Shown: positions 22,037 to 34,100 of the stretch, one piece after another
How positions within the stretch are numbered: the first letter of the stretch is position 1
Layout of the letters: each line of letters opens with the position of its first letter
Assembly (NCBI GenBank): GCA_001972305.1
Contig: BDDD01000717.1
Span: forward strand, 7,106 to 71,105
DNA from: Cephalotus follicularis
Taxonomy: Eukaryota > Streptophyta > Magnoliopsida > Oxalidales > Cephalotaceae
Reading direction: 5' to 3'
Length of the DNA stretch: 64,000 nt
The notes under the pieces: model-generated
Told to the model about the DNA's origin: nothing
The model's database searches: none
What the model saw: the letters and a program-made list of their open reading frames with translations, nothing else
Position numbers and translations under genes: made by a program

Positions 22037-22530
22037 CTAGTTAGCATTCACCAGTTAGTTCTTAACCTTAGACAATTCTACTCATATGTTAGGAAAAACA
22101 ATTAAATTCTAATACTCAAGATCTTACAAAGAACTAACAATTTTATTTATCTTACACTTCCTTTACACATATCTTACATTTCTACATTTATACATATCAT
22201 ACACAAAGCTTCTTCATTGCTAGTCTAATCCTCATCACTAGACGCATCATCATCGGGTATCTCCTCTCGAATATGCCTTATCATCATTAGCAAATTTTTT
22301 CTAACTCATCGCATAACTATTCCATTGATTCCCCAGATATACCTTAAAAGTACCTTCAAACCTGACTTAATTTCTCTAAGAATTTCGTCCTTCCTTGCTA
22401 ACTTCTTACTATACTCTTCTTCCATTTGATATATATGACTGTAAAATTCTTCTCAATTTTCTGCTATGATACCTCTATAATTGCCATCCCACGCGCTCGG
22501 ATGATCCACAATGAGAAAATATGTGAGTCA
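22037..22530 (-). other. Element C leader region
   Basis: AT-rich, with no coding frame. A decayed PBS may be the GATACC at about 22468-22474 (complement of GGTATC). The 5' LTR end proper is not visible, so part of the LTR 3' end is probably lost here. Confidence 0.4.
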
Positions 22531-23195
22531 CTTTTCATCATTCTAATCTTGTCATTATGCTAAATTACATGAAGTCCCCACTCCCTAACTTTACAACCAT
22601 CCCTTAATTATAATAATTAATTCACAAAGAGACAAAAAGCTAGATTCTGCAACTGATCTGCAAGGTAAAGCACTGATGCTTTGAACTGAAGCGTCTCCGC
22701 TTTACGGTTTCGTCAAACATCAAAGTTCCATTTGTTCTTAAAGCGTCGTTGTTTGAATTGAAAGCATTGACGCTTCACTTCAAAGCGCTCCTGCTTTCTG
22801 ATAAGCGTCTTCGGTTGTAGGTGTTGCCAAATATGAAAACATACTGGTTTAAACCGGCGATGGAAGGGATAGAAGCGTCGTTGGTTTACTATTCAAAGCG
22901 TTGTCACTTTAATAAACCGTCAGCGCTTAAGCTAATTTGTCTTAGCATCCAGGAATTCAGTCGACGTTTTGAGGCATCCATTCGATGCTTAAGGTTAACC
23001 GTTGACACTTTAAACTAGATTGTCGACACTTTAATCCTGGTAGTCGACACTTTCAACCCAACAGATGATACTAAACACACAAAACATGATGTAAAACAAT
23101 CATACAATGCAAAACAACGTGCTCCACAACACACAAGGCTTAGACCAAGCACTCTTCCATAAACAATAACTTCAACGAAAATTCTGGTCATTACA
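22531..23195 (-). repeat. Element C 5' LTR (partial)
   Basis: It matches 9178-9844 along its length with scattered differences. It ends CATTACA at 23195, the complement of TGTAATG. Confidence 0.8.
22665..23055. repeat. GTCGACGC motif array, C 5' LTR
   Basis: Second copy of the array at 9315-9700. Several sites are decayed to GTCGACACTTT. Confidence 0.65.
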
Positions 23196-24142
23196 TGCAT
23201 TCCATTAAAGTATGGATGTCCAAGAACTTCTCCATGAAGGATTTGGGAGAGGCTTCCTATATATAAGGTATAAAGATCCGTAGAGACAGATGTGATAGGT
23301 TGTTGGGACTCTCCCAGAGTCAGTACATCAGCAAGGTGCTGAAACGGTATGGCTTTGAGAATTCCAAGCGGAGCCTTCTTCTGATTGGCTAGAGAATTCA
23401 CCTCTCCAAGAGGATATCTCCACAGACAAATGAGGAGAGGGCTCGCATGAGTATACAGCCATATGCTTCGGTTGTTGGCTCCATCATGTATGCCATGCTT
23501 CGTACTAGACCTGATGTCACCCATGCCTTAGGTATGGGTAGTTGATTTCAGTCTGACCCTGGTGAGAAACACTGGGAAGCAGTCAATGGGGTTCTCAAAT
23601 ACCTGAGAAGGAATTAGAATACCTTCTTGGTCAATGGAGGAGATAGTGAATTGAGACTAGTAGGCTTTATAGACTCTAGTTTTAATTGTGATTCAGATGA
23701 TCACAAATCCATATCAGGATATGTTTTCATCCTAAACGGAGGTGCTGTGAGCTGGAGGAGTTCCAAGCAAGAAACTGCTGCAGACTCCACCACGGAAGCG
23801 GAATATGTTGCAGCCTCAGATGCCGCTAAGGAAGTTGTTTGGATGCGAAAGTTCATTGATGAACTTGATGTGGTTCCAACCATTGCGCATCTAGTTGTGG
23901 TGTACTGTGACAACAATGGGGATGTTGCACAAGCCAAAGAACCCCGATCTCATCATCACTCCAAACAAATACAACGACGGTATCACCTGATTAGAGAGAT
24001 CATTGACAGCATAGACATTACCCTTGAGAGAGTTGCCACAGAGGCAAATTTAGCAGACCCACTGACCAAGGCCTTGAGCATCACTGTTCTAGAGAGATAT
24101 CGGAGTGCTATGGGCTTAGGCTTTCAGTCGTCATGGCTATAG
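23196..24142 (+). pseudogene. Copia RT end and RNase H, element E
   Basis: The RT part (23196-23620) is recognisable by SKNFSMKDLGEASYI, SQSQYISKVLKRYGFENSK, YASVVGSIMYAMLRTRPDV and EAVNGVLKYLRRN. It carries several stops and one loss of frame. RNase H is open from 23627: GFIDSSFNCDSDDHKSISGY, DSTTEAEYVAASDAAKEVVW, YCDNNGDVAQAKEP, RRYHLIREI and NLADPLTKAL, ending LGFQSSWL at TAG 24140. The RT catalytic box is cut off by element C at 23195. Confidence 0.88.
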
Positions 24143-24157
24143 GGCAAAGTGGGAAAT
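24143..24157 (+). other. Polypurine tract, element E
   Basis: GGCAAAGTGGGAAAT precedes TGTTAGG, the usual PPT-LTR junction of this kind of copia element. Confidence 0.75.
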
Positions 24158-24556
24158 TGTTAGGTCAGGGGTGTCCCTGTATGCCATGATATGGCTCATT
24201 GTTTGTATATATAGACTCTTGATTTATACAATTTTGAATTCCATTCATATTTCATGTGCATATTTATTTATTGGTAAGGCTATGTGGCTCATCCCAACTA
24301 ACCAAAAGGAACAGAATAATTATTCGTAATTAATTGTATGTCTGGATCTCGCGCCAAGAGGGCTACGAGAATGGGATCATTACTCCCCTGTGACAAATGT
24401 TCCAAGTCATAGGTTCACTTTCCTTGGGCCATTGGTGAACCGTGAAGACTTGTCACGTTAGGCTTGCTTCCGGGTTAGCAGTGGAGGATGGTTATGTCGT
24501 AGCCATTTGGGTTTATCCCTAAAGCTAAATGTGAGGTGTATGCTAGATAGCGTGAC
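24158..24556 (+). repeat. Element E 3' LTR start
   Basis: It begins TGTTAGGTCAGGG and is truncated at 24556 by an alpha LTR. Its inner part (24395-24550) matches the minus strand of 48540-48690, including CCAAGTCATAGGTTCACTT and CCCTAAAGCTA. Confidence 0.8.
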
Positions 24557-25987
24557 TGCAATACCCTGTTTGTTTGTATGCATGTTTTATGAACTTTAAT
24601 CTGTTTGTTTTCGGGCTTTTTATTTTGTTTTTTATGAAGTCCGTTTGCCCTATTTTGGGCCTATGGTTTTGGGTTGACTGATACCATCCTGAACTTTGGG
24701 TATGTTGGTCTGTATATGCATAAGTAAGTTTTGGTTTCACCTCTTTTAAACTTATTTTATTTATTTACAAAACCAGTTTTAATTAATTTAATTTATTAAC
24801 TTATCGAATCTTTTATTTTTATATTAAAATCTTTTAATTCTCTATCTCCCCTATCTATAACCCGAATCTCTCTCCTATCTCTATTTATCTTCCCCATATC
24901 TCTCCCTCTCTTATCAATTTCACACGGTTTCAATCTTCTTTTCCATTCTTATCTCCTAAAAATCTTTTCTTTTTCCTTATCCTAGCCGAAATCCTCTGCC
25001 TTTTATGTTTAAGAATGTGGTTATCCCTAGTGTTGTGCTATCCATTTTATCCTTCTTGGTTGTTGTCGTGTTTTACCAATTGGAAGTCCCTTGCATTCTT
25101 GTGCAATTGTGTTCATCAAGTCAGGTTTGTGCTAGTATTTCAATCCTTGATTGTCCAATTTTAGTTATACTTTCCTTTGACAGGCTTTGAGGTTATATGT
25201 TCTCTTTCTTTCCCTTTTGTTTCTTGTTGATTAGTGGGTTGAGTCTTGAAAGCGTTGTGTTAATACAATAGTTGTGTGTCGCAATTATAGGTTAATTAAC
25301 TCAATGTTTACTGTGATGGTTTTTCGCTACATTGTTATAAATCCGATTTTGTGTTCATTTTGGCTATGAGAGGTTGGTTTTATTTCCTGTCAATTCATAC
25401 TATGTTCTTGTTCTGAGTCAGATGATCAGCCTTTAGGCGTCTGCATAAGTGTAATATGGTTTAATTTGGTGCTTGGTAACTTGACAGAAAATTGATTACA
25501 TAGCCATGAATACTTTTGTTTAGAATGGAAATCATCCCTCTTTGTAAAGTTTAGCCACTGGTCATATGTTTACCTTAATTCTGTGTTTTTATACTGTCTA
25601 AATGTCATATAATGTCTTAATAAAATGTCTATAGGCCTCTGGTATATTGTCATGCTGGTTTTTGACAAGTTCTGCACTGGTTTATTGGAGTTTCTGCTGG
25701 TTTGTCATCCATAACAGTCGGCTGTTCTTGTGGACAGTGGGCTGTCGTGTGTTGAGTAGTCGGCTGCCTTATGATTCAGTGGACTGCTTTGCCTTGAACA
25801 GTTGACTGGACTCCTGTCACAGTCGACTGCCTGCAGTCCAGTTTGTGTAGTCAACTGGCCCTGTGGATTAGTCAACTGCCAAGCTTCCACAGTCGACTGG
25901 AGCTCTGTAACAGTCAGCTGTTTTGCCCAGGAAATTTCTGTTTTTATTTTCTTGGTCCGTTTGCATTTATGTTTAATCAGGGTCTGT
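24557..25987 (+). repeat. Alpha-family LTR, 3' part missing
   Basis: It starts TGCAATACCCTG, one base from the A LTR start. It follows the A LTR through the GGGCCTATG segment, the CT-rich leader (about 24835-24985) and the motif array. It breaks off just after the array, at GGTCTGT, against E-type integrase on the other strand. No internal region is attached. Confidence 0.8.
25715..25925. repeat. AGTCGACTG motif array, truncated alpha LTR
   Basis: Ten sites, many decayed: CAGTCGGCTG, CAGTGGGCTG, CAGTTGACTG and AGTCAACTG. It is the most eroded copy of the array in the window. Confidence 0.75.
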
Positions 25988-27364
25988 CCTTCCACATATA
26001 ATGTCATGATGGTAGAAATAATATCCCATAGTTTCTTTGGGATACCCCACAAATCGACACCGATCTGATCGTGCCTCAAGCTTACTAGGTTCCAACCTTC
26101 TAACGTAAGCCGGGCAGCCCCAAACTCTCAAATGTTTTAGTCTGGGTTTTTTCCCTATCCATACCTCGTATGGAGTGGAGGGAACGGATTTCAAAGGAAT
26201 GCGATTAAGGACATATGCAGTTGTTTCCAGTGCATGACCCCAAAAACAGGTAGGTAGGTCAGCAAAAGACATCATGGACCGGACCATATTCATCATGGTC
26301 CGATTCCTCCATTTGGACACACCATTATGCTGTGATGTTCCTGGAGGGGTCCACTGTTAGAGAATCCCGTTATCTCTAAGATAATCCTGGAACTCAGCAG
26401 ACAGGTACTTGCCCCCTTGATCTTATCAAAGTGTTTTAATGGGCTTACCTGTTTGCTAAACTACTTAATTTCTAAATTCCTTGAACCTCTCAAAGGAACC
26501 TGATTTGTGTCTCATCAGAAACACATACCCATACCGTGACAAATCATCGGTAAAAGTAATGAAGTAAAGGTATCCTCCTCGCGCATTGACCGACATAAGT
26601 CCACAGACGTCGGTGTGGATTAAACCCAGTAAATCCACCGCCCTCTCTCCATGACCAGAGAAGGGAGATTTGGTCATTTTTCCAAGCAGGCAAGATTCAC
26701 AAGTTGGAAAGGACTCTAAGTCCCTGATGTCCAAAAGACCATCCTTAACCAACATTGACATCCTTGCCTCACTAGGATGACCCAATATGTAGTGCCAGGA
26801 TTGATTAATTTCATTATTCTCTCTTTGTCTTTTAGTCCCTTGCTCGATTGACAATGCCATTTTGTAATCAGTATTTAAAACATAAATCCCATTATCAATG
26901 CGGCCCTCACATATGATATTTTTGTCTCTAGACAAAAGATAACAACCGTAAGCAATAAAATTAAGCTCCAAGCCCAATTTATAAAGGTACGAAACACTCA
27001 CAATGTTCCGTATTAAGTTATCAACAAGATAACATGGATCCAAACTTATTACAAAACCATTAAACAAATGAAAATCGAAAACACCTATAACTCTAGTAAT
27101 GATCCTTGATCCATCACCCAGTCGTCGGTCCACTGCTTCTTCAGCTCTAAGCTGTCTTGCACTTCTTAGACCCTGCCAAGAATTGCAGATATTAGTACCG
27201 CAACCAGTGTCTAACACCCAAGTATAACTAAAATTAGAAGCTACATGAAGGTTAATCATGTAGGTACCTGAACCTGAGGCACCAGCAGTGGAAGCAAGAA
27301 ACTCCTTGCAGTCCTTCTTCCATTGTCCTTGTTTCCCACAATGGAAACAAGCTTTCTCGTCCAT
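25988..27364 (-). pseudogene. Copia protease and integrase, E-type element
   Basis: Protease active site WVLDTGCGTN is intact. Integrase follows: the zinc motif (HYILGHPSEAR, then CESCLLGK), first aspartate in LIHTDVCG, second in DQGGKYLS, then SQHNGVSKWRNRTMM, where the catalytic glutamate expected before the RNRT motif is a lysine (26312-26314). It ends in RVWGCPAYVRRLEPSKLEARSD and GYPKETMGYYFYHHD, where RT should follow, but an alpha LTR abuts at 25987. Several stops lie at 26380-26470. The frame is the same as in gag. Confidence 0.87.
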
Positions 27365-28168
27365 GAGCTATTTGAGCTTATCCTTGGTTATACCCCCAAC
27401 CACTCCTTGTGGCTTTTCCTTCTTTATGCTCTTCTTCTTCTTCTTCATGGCCTTGCCTTTCTTTTTAGACCCACCCTTATTCTGGGTTGTCTTTGAAGAA
27501 GAAGGAAGAAACATAATGGCAGATTTTGACTTACCAATGTCAAGATCCGCCTCAACCGTCCTAAGCATACCCACCAGCTTAGGTAAAGAACAGTCCACCT
27601 CATTCATGTGGAAGTTTGATATAAACTGCGAAAACGACCGAGTGAGGGATGACAAAATGAGATCTATGTAGAAATCGTTATCCATAGTCAAATCCAATTA
27701 AGCCAACTGCTCAATAAGATCTATCATCTTCAGTCCATGCTCATGGACCGAAGTTCCCTCCACCATCTTTGAACAGCAAAGCTGACGAGAGAGGTTGAAC
27801 CTAGCATCCCTAGACCACGCGCCATACAACTCCTTGAGACGGAGAAGTATAGCACCAAGGCTCTCCATATGCTCATGCTGTCTCTGTAGCTCCAGCACCA
27901 TGCCAGCTATAGCGAGGCACCGAGCCTGGTCATCATCATCAAACCACTTAGCAACAGCGGCCTGAGTGTCCAAAGATGGATCGTCACCAAGTATGGGGGG
28001 TGATTCCGTCATCACATGAGACAACTTCAATGATGTCAGAACCAAGCGCAAGTTGTGCTGCCAATCAAGGTAATTTGGCCCATCCAACTTATTTGTCTCT
28101 AAGACTCTGGCAATTGCAGCGATGATAGACATTTTTAGAAAAGTATATATATAACCTATAGGAAACAA
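27365..28168 (-). pseudogene. gag: Copia gag, E-type element
   Basis: It begins near MSIIAAIARVLETNKLDGPN (28132) and shows the copia gag core: YLDWQHNLRLVLTSLKL, AKWFDDDDQARCLAIAGMV, LLRLKELYGAWSRDARFNL and GTSVHEHGLKMIDLIEQLA. It then has a Lys-rich stretch and a knuckle, CFHCGKQGQWKKDC, in which the zinc-binding histidine is Gln. Stops at 27698-27700 and 27368-27370 stand where Gln codons are likely. Gag and pol are in one frame, as usual for copia. Confidence 0.85.
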
Positions 28169-28212
28169 TAGAGATTATTAGCAAATATTCTTATTTATCC
28201 ATTTTCCATGTT
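28169..28212 (-). other. Leader fragment of the E-type copia element
   Basis: Short AT-rich non-coding stretch upstream of gag, cut at 28213 by the LTR of element F. Confidence 0.5.
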
Positions 28213-31167
28213 TGACACGCCCCGTTCCCGAGCAGCCCCACCCGAGGATGGCCGTGCCAGGTGGAGGGATTCCCCACCTGGATCCCTAACCAAACCCCAA
28301 TAACAACAAAGGCTAACGCTAAGGCCAGGGCAAGCATTAAAAACGCAATGCCGAGGAGATCTGCGCTCCCCAGGCCAAACGCTCCCAAGGCATGAAACAA
28401 GAACTGCCCGAACAGGTTGGAGGAAATAAGGAAGGGTAAAACCGTAAAAGAACCCTTACTTAAACTATCCCCAAAACTCACCGTTTAACTAAAAGAAACG
28501 CGTACAACACCCACATAGCAAACGCACTATTTAACTAAAGGGAACACACACCATACCCACTACCCAAACGCACCATTCCACTAAAAGGGACATGCCAGGG
28601 AAGGACGTCAGGGCAGAGAACGCAACACTACGTCTTGCCTGAGGTCCAGGGCAGGGATGCCAACACAACCTAACGCAACGCAAACTAGGCCTGCGTCCCA
28701 TCCTAAGACATGCCTTTCTAGGATGAACCATCCTCGGACATCTCCTCATTGGACGACAACACTTAACAAGAGGCTAAGCCTGGGATCAACACAAGGGCCC
28801 GGGAACAAACACCAAACGCACGGGACAACCACCCGTGGTCCTACCAACACTTGAACTACACTAAGGAGATAACATCTCACCCCGGTCAGGCACCCAGGGG
28901 ATCCACCAGGGCTCACCCACCAAAACATCTCCAGGGACCGAGCTGGTCCGAGGTCGGGAGGTCAGGCAAAACTAAAGAAAACTGCTTACCTCCACTTAAC
29001 GTCTATGACATGCCTAGGGACAACGTCCGGGGATGCCACCAGACCTTAGCTTAGGGTCAACCAACCCGCTGCAAAGTCAACCTAAAGGTTTGACCAACCA
29101 CAAAAAGGCCACCCCTTCCCCCGACATCTCAGCAGAGGTGCCACGCACGAAAGGCCCGAGGAGAAACACTGCAGTTTCACCAATGCAGGGCTGGGAAGAC
29201 CTGCTACCCTGCCCAACGTCAAACAACCCCCGAACTTCTATGTCGTCCCTGCACATCCAGACACTTAGCAAAAACAGCACCAGGGCTGAGAGAACAGCAC
29301 AAATAACAAAGTATATAAAACAAAAGAAATGCATTATATACACGATCCAGGGCAAACTGCCGAGGACGCCCAACATCCAAGAGTTTTACACAAGTTACAA
29401 AGAATGTTTTACAAGGCATAGATATAAAAAAAACTATACAAGATAACCCCCAAGAATGTCCCCAAATGCATGAAGGTGTCCGAGGCCTAGGAACCATCCT
29501 AAGGTGCTGCGTCCGGCGTCTACCTCTCTCGAGAAACTGTCCTTAGTGGATCTCAAGAACACAGCTGCCCCGCTCCCTCTATACACAAAACTAAGAGGGG
29601 ATTAGTCCAATTGACTAGTGAGTAAGATCAAAGGGTATCCTGGGTGACCCATTTCCACTGGGGTGCCAAGAGTCAAGATGAACGTGCCCTGCCCCAACTG
29701 GGCCGAGAACAACCCATCTCCCCTGCTCAACAAAACAAGTCAAAGGTGAAAGTATACAAGGATATCGATAGCAAAGAAAAGTCCGAGGAGACGTTTGAGC
29801 TACCAACTCAGTGACTGACCTCGAGGAAAGAAGGTAAACAACAGTTTATATATGTAAGAACATGCCAAGGATCCAAGGATCAACAGAAGATCAACTCTAA
29901 GGATCAACAATTCTCAAGGGGACTACTGGTACTGTATCAATCACAAGCACATTCCACACATGCACATGCACAATCGACTCACACCCTTCCATAGTCGGAA
30001 TCACCTCGGCAGCATAGATAACAAACTCCGTTGACGTTCTATCAACGCGGTCATGGGCTACAGGATTGAACACATCCCTCATATACTCAATATATATAGC
30101 CACTTCCAGAGCACCGCATGAACATCAGTAGAAGGACAACAACACATGATATCGGGAATCACATAGCGTTAATATCATTAATATCGGCAATCACATAGCG
30201 TTAATATCGTACAAGGGGCCCGCGAATCACCACTCAGCTCCACCCTTGACGAGACAACAGAGGAGAACCGCAGCTCAGAGGTAAGTGTATCACCACTTAA
30301 ACCATCTCGTGCAGGCAATCTCATACGTAACCAGCACCCAGTAACCAGTATCCAAGGACAACAACACATGATATCAAATAAAGCATGAATACTCAACAAG
30401 AAAGGGGAAACAACAAGATCAACCCAGGAAAAGAAGTATTCACATGCAATATCAACAAGATGACAGGAGAAGAAATCCTAGTCAAGATAATATCATGGAA
30501 GGGTATAAATCAATAAACTCTCATTTGTCAATTTATAGAAAGAAGAACATCCCACTCACTAGTATCAACAGTTTCCTCAGCTAGCTCCCTTGTTGCGCGG
30601 GCTCCGAGCCTAGATGTTCCTCTGCAAGACCAACACACACAACAACACTTAGCAACCATGAACAACATCTCTGAAGCTATGCAAGAACCACAAACAACCA
30701 CGAAAACCAAGGCGAGCTCTTCCTCAGCCTCAAAGGTCATGCCTGCACCAACCATGCAACGCACCAAAACGTACTGAGGAGGACAATCACCTGCTAGACG
30801 TGTTGATGGGTGAAAGAAAGTTCCAACCTCAATCAACACTCAACCTTCAGAAGAAAGATGAAGAAGAAAGAGGAAAGATGAAGCTCACACTCCCAAAACA
30901 CTTCTTCCCGTTGTGATAGATGGACATGATATCTGACGAAGTCAACTATTAAGCTTCCTAAACAAGCTTTGCACATCTCCCAATGCCAACTCAATCCTCT
31001 CTTAAACTTAACCCACATCAAACAAACATTGGGCCTCAACCAAGCCCAAAGCCAACAACACTTACCCAACAAGAGAAGCCCAAACCAACACAACCAAGGA
31101 GAAAAGAAACAAAAATTTCCCGCAGGCCCAAACATCAATTTATCAAAAATTAATGCGGGTCGTTACA
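28213..31167 (-). repeat. Element F 3' LTR (gamma family)
   Basis: 2955 bp; on the plus strand TGACACGCCCCG to GGGTCGTTACA. It is richer in G and C than its neighbours, especially 28213-29300. Similar sequence is at 36115-37806 and in the solo LTR at 52633-59423. Open frames inside it resemble no protein. The AGTCGACTG arrays of the other families are absent. Confidence 0.9.
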
Positions 31168-31184
31168 TCCTCTCCCCCTTAAGG
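31168..31184 (-). other. Polypurine tract, element F
   Basis: CCTTAAGGGGGAGAGGA on the minus strand, directly before TGTAACGACCC. Confidence 0.85.
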
Positions 31185-31195
31185 AAATTTTGTCC

Positions 31196-32611
31196 TCAAA
31201 ATTCCAGCTCTGGTCCAAGGAACAGGTCCGGGTAACGTTCCCTCATCTGGTCCTCACGTTCCCAGGTAGCCTCTTCCGCTACATGGTTTTTCCACAAGAT
31301 CTTCACCAAGGGAATGGTCTTATTCCTCAAAACCTATTCTCTTCGATCTAAGATCGGTTATGGGGCTTCCTCATAAGCCAACATTGGTAAAACCTCTTCG
31401 GCCAACACTACTGGCTCAGTCAACACATGGGAAGGATCAGCAACATATTTCCTCATCACCGATACGTGGAACACGTCGTGCACCCTAGCCATTCCCTCAG
31501 GCAATGCAAGACGATAAGCCACTGGTCTTATCCTTTTCAAAACCTCAAAAGTACCTATGTACCTTGGGCTAAGCTTCCCACATCTGCCAAAATGAATAAT
31601 CCCTGTGTAAGGTGATACCCTGAGGAAAACCTTGTCACCCACAGAGAATTGCAAGTCCTTTCGGCGCTTGTCTGCGTAGCTCTTCTGCCTACTCTGGGCC
31701 GCATGCAAATGGTCACGGATCACCTTGACCTTCTCTGCTGCGACTCTGACCAATTCTGGTCCTAGCAACTGGCGTTCTCCCACCTCATTCAAACACAAGG
31801 GAGTTTGACAATGTCCTCCGTACAAAGCCTCATAAGGAGCCATACCAATGCTCGCCTGGTAGCTGTTGTTGTAGGCGAACTCGATCAAAGTCAAATAGTC
31901 ATCCCAACTTCCTCAGAAATCCATGACACAGGCTCTTAACATGTCCTCAAGAATCTGGATAGCACGCTCAGACTGCCCATCAGTCTGAGGATGGTATGCC
32001 GTATTGAGTCGCAACTCCGTACCCAACGTCCTCTGCAAGCTCCTCCAGAATCTTGATGTGAACCTCGGGTCTCTATCCGAAATAATGCTGCTGGGGATCC
32101 CATGTAACCTGATCACATCATCCACATACAACCGAGCTAACTTGTCCAAACCGAAGACCTTCCTTATAGGTATGAAGTGAGCCGAATTGGTCAAACGATC
32201 CACTATCACCCAAATAGCATCATGCTTACTCCGTGTCTGAGAAAAACCAGTGACAAAGTCCATAAATATGTTGTCCCATTTCCACACTGGAATAGGAAGC
32301 GATTGAAGAAGACCTGAAGGTTTCTGTCACGCTGCCTTCACCTGCTGCCATGTCAAGCACCTTGCCACAAACCTGGCAATCTCATGCTTCATGCCCCGCC
32401 ACCAAAAACATTGCCTTAGGTCATGATACATCTTGGTACTTCCAGGATGCATTGACCAAGGAGAACGATGGGCTTCTTTTAGGATCTCCTGCTTGATCGT
32501 CTCAACAAGTGGCACACATATCCTTTCCCCAACCATCAGAGCACCGTCACCCCTAACGTGGAAGTCAGTCCGAGAACCCTCTCTGACTTGCTTCGACAAC
32601 TTGGCCAACCG
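31196..32611 (-). pseudogene. Integrase and chromodomain-like tail, element F
   Basis: The zinc region is KEAHRSPWSMHPGSTKMYHD, then CLTWQQ, where the fourth zinc ligand is Trp instead of Cys. Catalytic triad: FMDFVTGF, SDRDPRFTSRF and HPQTDGQSER, all present. The C-terminal part follows, with SRQKSYADKRRKDLQFSVGD. The tail ends in IPLVKILWKNHVAEEATWER and YPDLF, a chromodomain-like end. Stops are at 32612-32614, 32327-32329, 31913-31915, 31358-31360 and 31334-31336. The final stop is at 31196. Confidence 0.9.
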
Positions 32612-33425
32612 TCAATCCTTCTCTTGTATTCCCCGGATCTGCTCTTCCCAAACAGACCTCACTTGGAAAGAAGCTAGCACTGCTCCACTGTCTCCGGTTG
32701 ATAGCTCTGCCCTTAAGGACCTCAACTGTTCCAACATTGGCAAGTAAACCAACCGTACATGAGCCAAGGAAGCGAAGGACTTCCTGCTCAACGCATCAGC
32801 AACCATGGTGGCCTTACCAAGATGATACTCAATAGTACAATCATAATCCTTGATGAGCTCAATCCATCTCCTCTGCCTCATGTTCAAATATGGGTGAGAA
32901 GACAAATACTTCAAACTCTGGTGGTCAGTAAAGATCTGGCAGGCCTCACCATATAGATAGTGACGCCATATCTTCAAAGCAAACACCACCGCAGCCAACT
33001 CCAAGTCATGTGTAGGGTAATTGAGCTCATTAACCTTCAACTGCCGAGAAGCATAGGCAATGACCTTACCTTCTTGCATCAACACACAACCAAGACCATG
33101 CAAAGAAGCATCACTGTACACAACAAAACCAACCCCTGGAGAAGGAAGGGTCAACACCAGAGCTGACATTAACCTATCCTTCAACGTCTGGAAGCTCTTC
33201 TCACAGTCTTCTGACCAAACAAATTTCACATCCTTCCTTCTCAACCTTGACAGAGGAGCTGCTATAGCCGAGAATTCTTCCACAAATCTTCGGTAATAGC
33301 CAGCGAGTCCAAGGAAACTGAGCACTTCATGTACACTCTTTGGTCTTTCCCAGGCCAACACAGCTTCAACCTTTCTCGGGTACACTTCAACACCCTGGCC
33401 CGAGATCACATGGCCCAAAAAAAAA
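32612..33425 (-). pseudogene. RNase H, element F
   Basis: Connection and RNase [81 protein letters not shown] and ADALSRKS. It is open for 270 codons. The frame differs by one from RT because of the A run at 33417-33425, and it ends at the TGG-to-TGA stop at 32612. Confidence 0.9.
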
Positions 33426-34100
33426 CGTTGTCCAGCCAAAACTCACACTTACTGAGCTTAGCATACAACTCATAGCTTCTCAAGGTCTGTAAAACGATCC
33501 TCAGGTGTTCCTCGTGCTCAGCCATACTCCACGAGTATACCATCACGTCGTCTATGAACACCACCACAAAGGTATCCAAGAAGGGTTGGAACACACGATT
33601 CATCAAATCCATGAAAACTGTCGGTGCATTGCTTAAACCAAACGGCATAACTGGGAACTCATAGAGACCATATCAAGATTTGAAGGTTGTCTTCGGAACA
33701 TCCTCTTCCTTCACCTTCAACTGGTGATATCCGGACCGAAGATCTATCTTAGAGAACACACAAGTGTCTCGCAACTGATCAAACAAGTCATCTATCCTTG
33801 GCAACTGATACTTGTTATGCATAGTGACCTTGTTGAGCTGCCTATAGTCGATACACAAGCGCATAGCTCCATCCTTCTTCTTCACAAACAGGACCGGAGC
33901 ACCCCATGGAGAACTACTAGGTCAAATAAATCCCTTATCCAATAAGTCTTCCAACTGTACCTTAAGCTCTTTCAACTCTACAGGTGCCATGCGGTAAGGA
34001 GCAACCGATATAGGAGCCACACCGGGGATCAACTCGATCTCGAAGTCTATTTCCCTGTCTAGAGGAAGACCTGGTAACTTGTCTCGGAAGACATCGGGAA
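33426..34100 (-). pseudogene. Reverse transcriptase, element F
   Basis: Motifs: [85 protein letters not shown], and the active-site box [12 protein letters not shown] with both aspartates. Two CGA-to-TGA stops lie at 33922-33924 and 33673-33675. Apart from these it looks like a competent RT. Confidence 0.9.

Larger units (their letters stand above)
8437..23195 (-). mobile_element. Element C: Ty3/gypsy chromovirus with two nested insertions
   Basis: Read on the minus strand: partial 5' LTR (22531-23195), leader, gag (from 22036), protease, [element D], RT, RNase H, integrase N-terminus, [solo delta LTR], integrase C-terminus with a chromodomain-like tail, PPT, 3' LTR. Subtracting D plus one 5-bp duplication (5319 bp) keeps the reading frame exactly. 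Subtracting the solo LTR plus its duplication (2567 bp) joins the two integrase halves in one frame. Its own damage is many nonsense codons, one frameshift near 13.7 kb and an in-frame integrase deletion. The outer left boundary is uncertain and I could not find a target duplication. Confidence 0.85.

Noticed and set aside
8437..23200. Target duplication for element C (TGCAT after 23195)
   Set aside because: No TGCAT precedes any plausible left end near 8437; the left boundary is not secure.
28531..29497. Several 60-140 codon frames in the gamma LTR
   Set aside because: Low-complexity Pro/Thr/Gly or Cys/Val-rich translations, not conserved in frame between the three gamma LTR copies.
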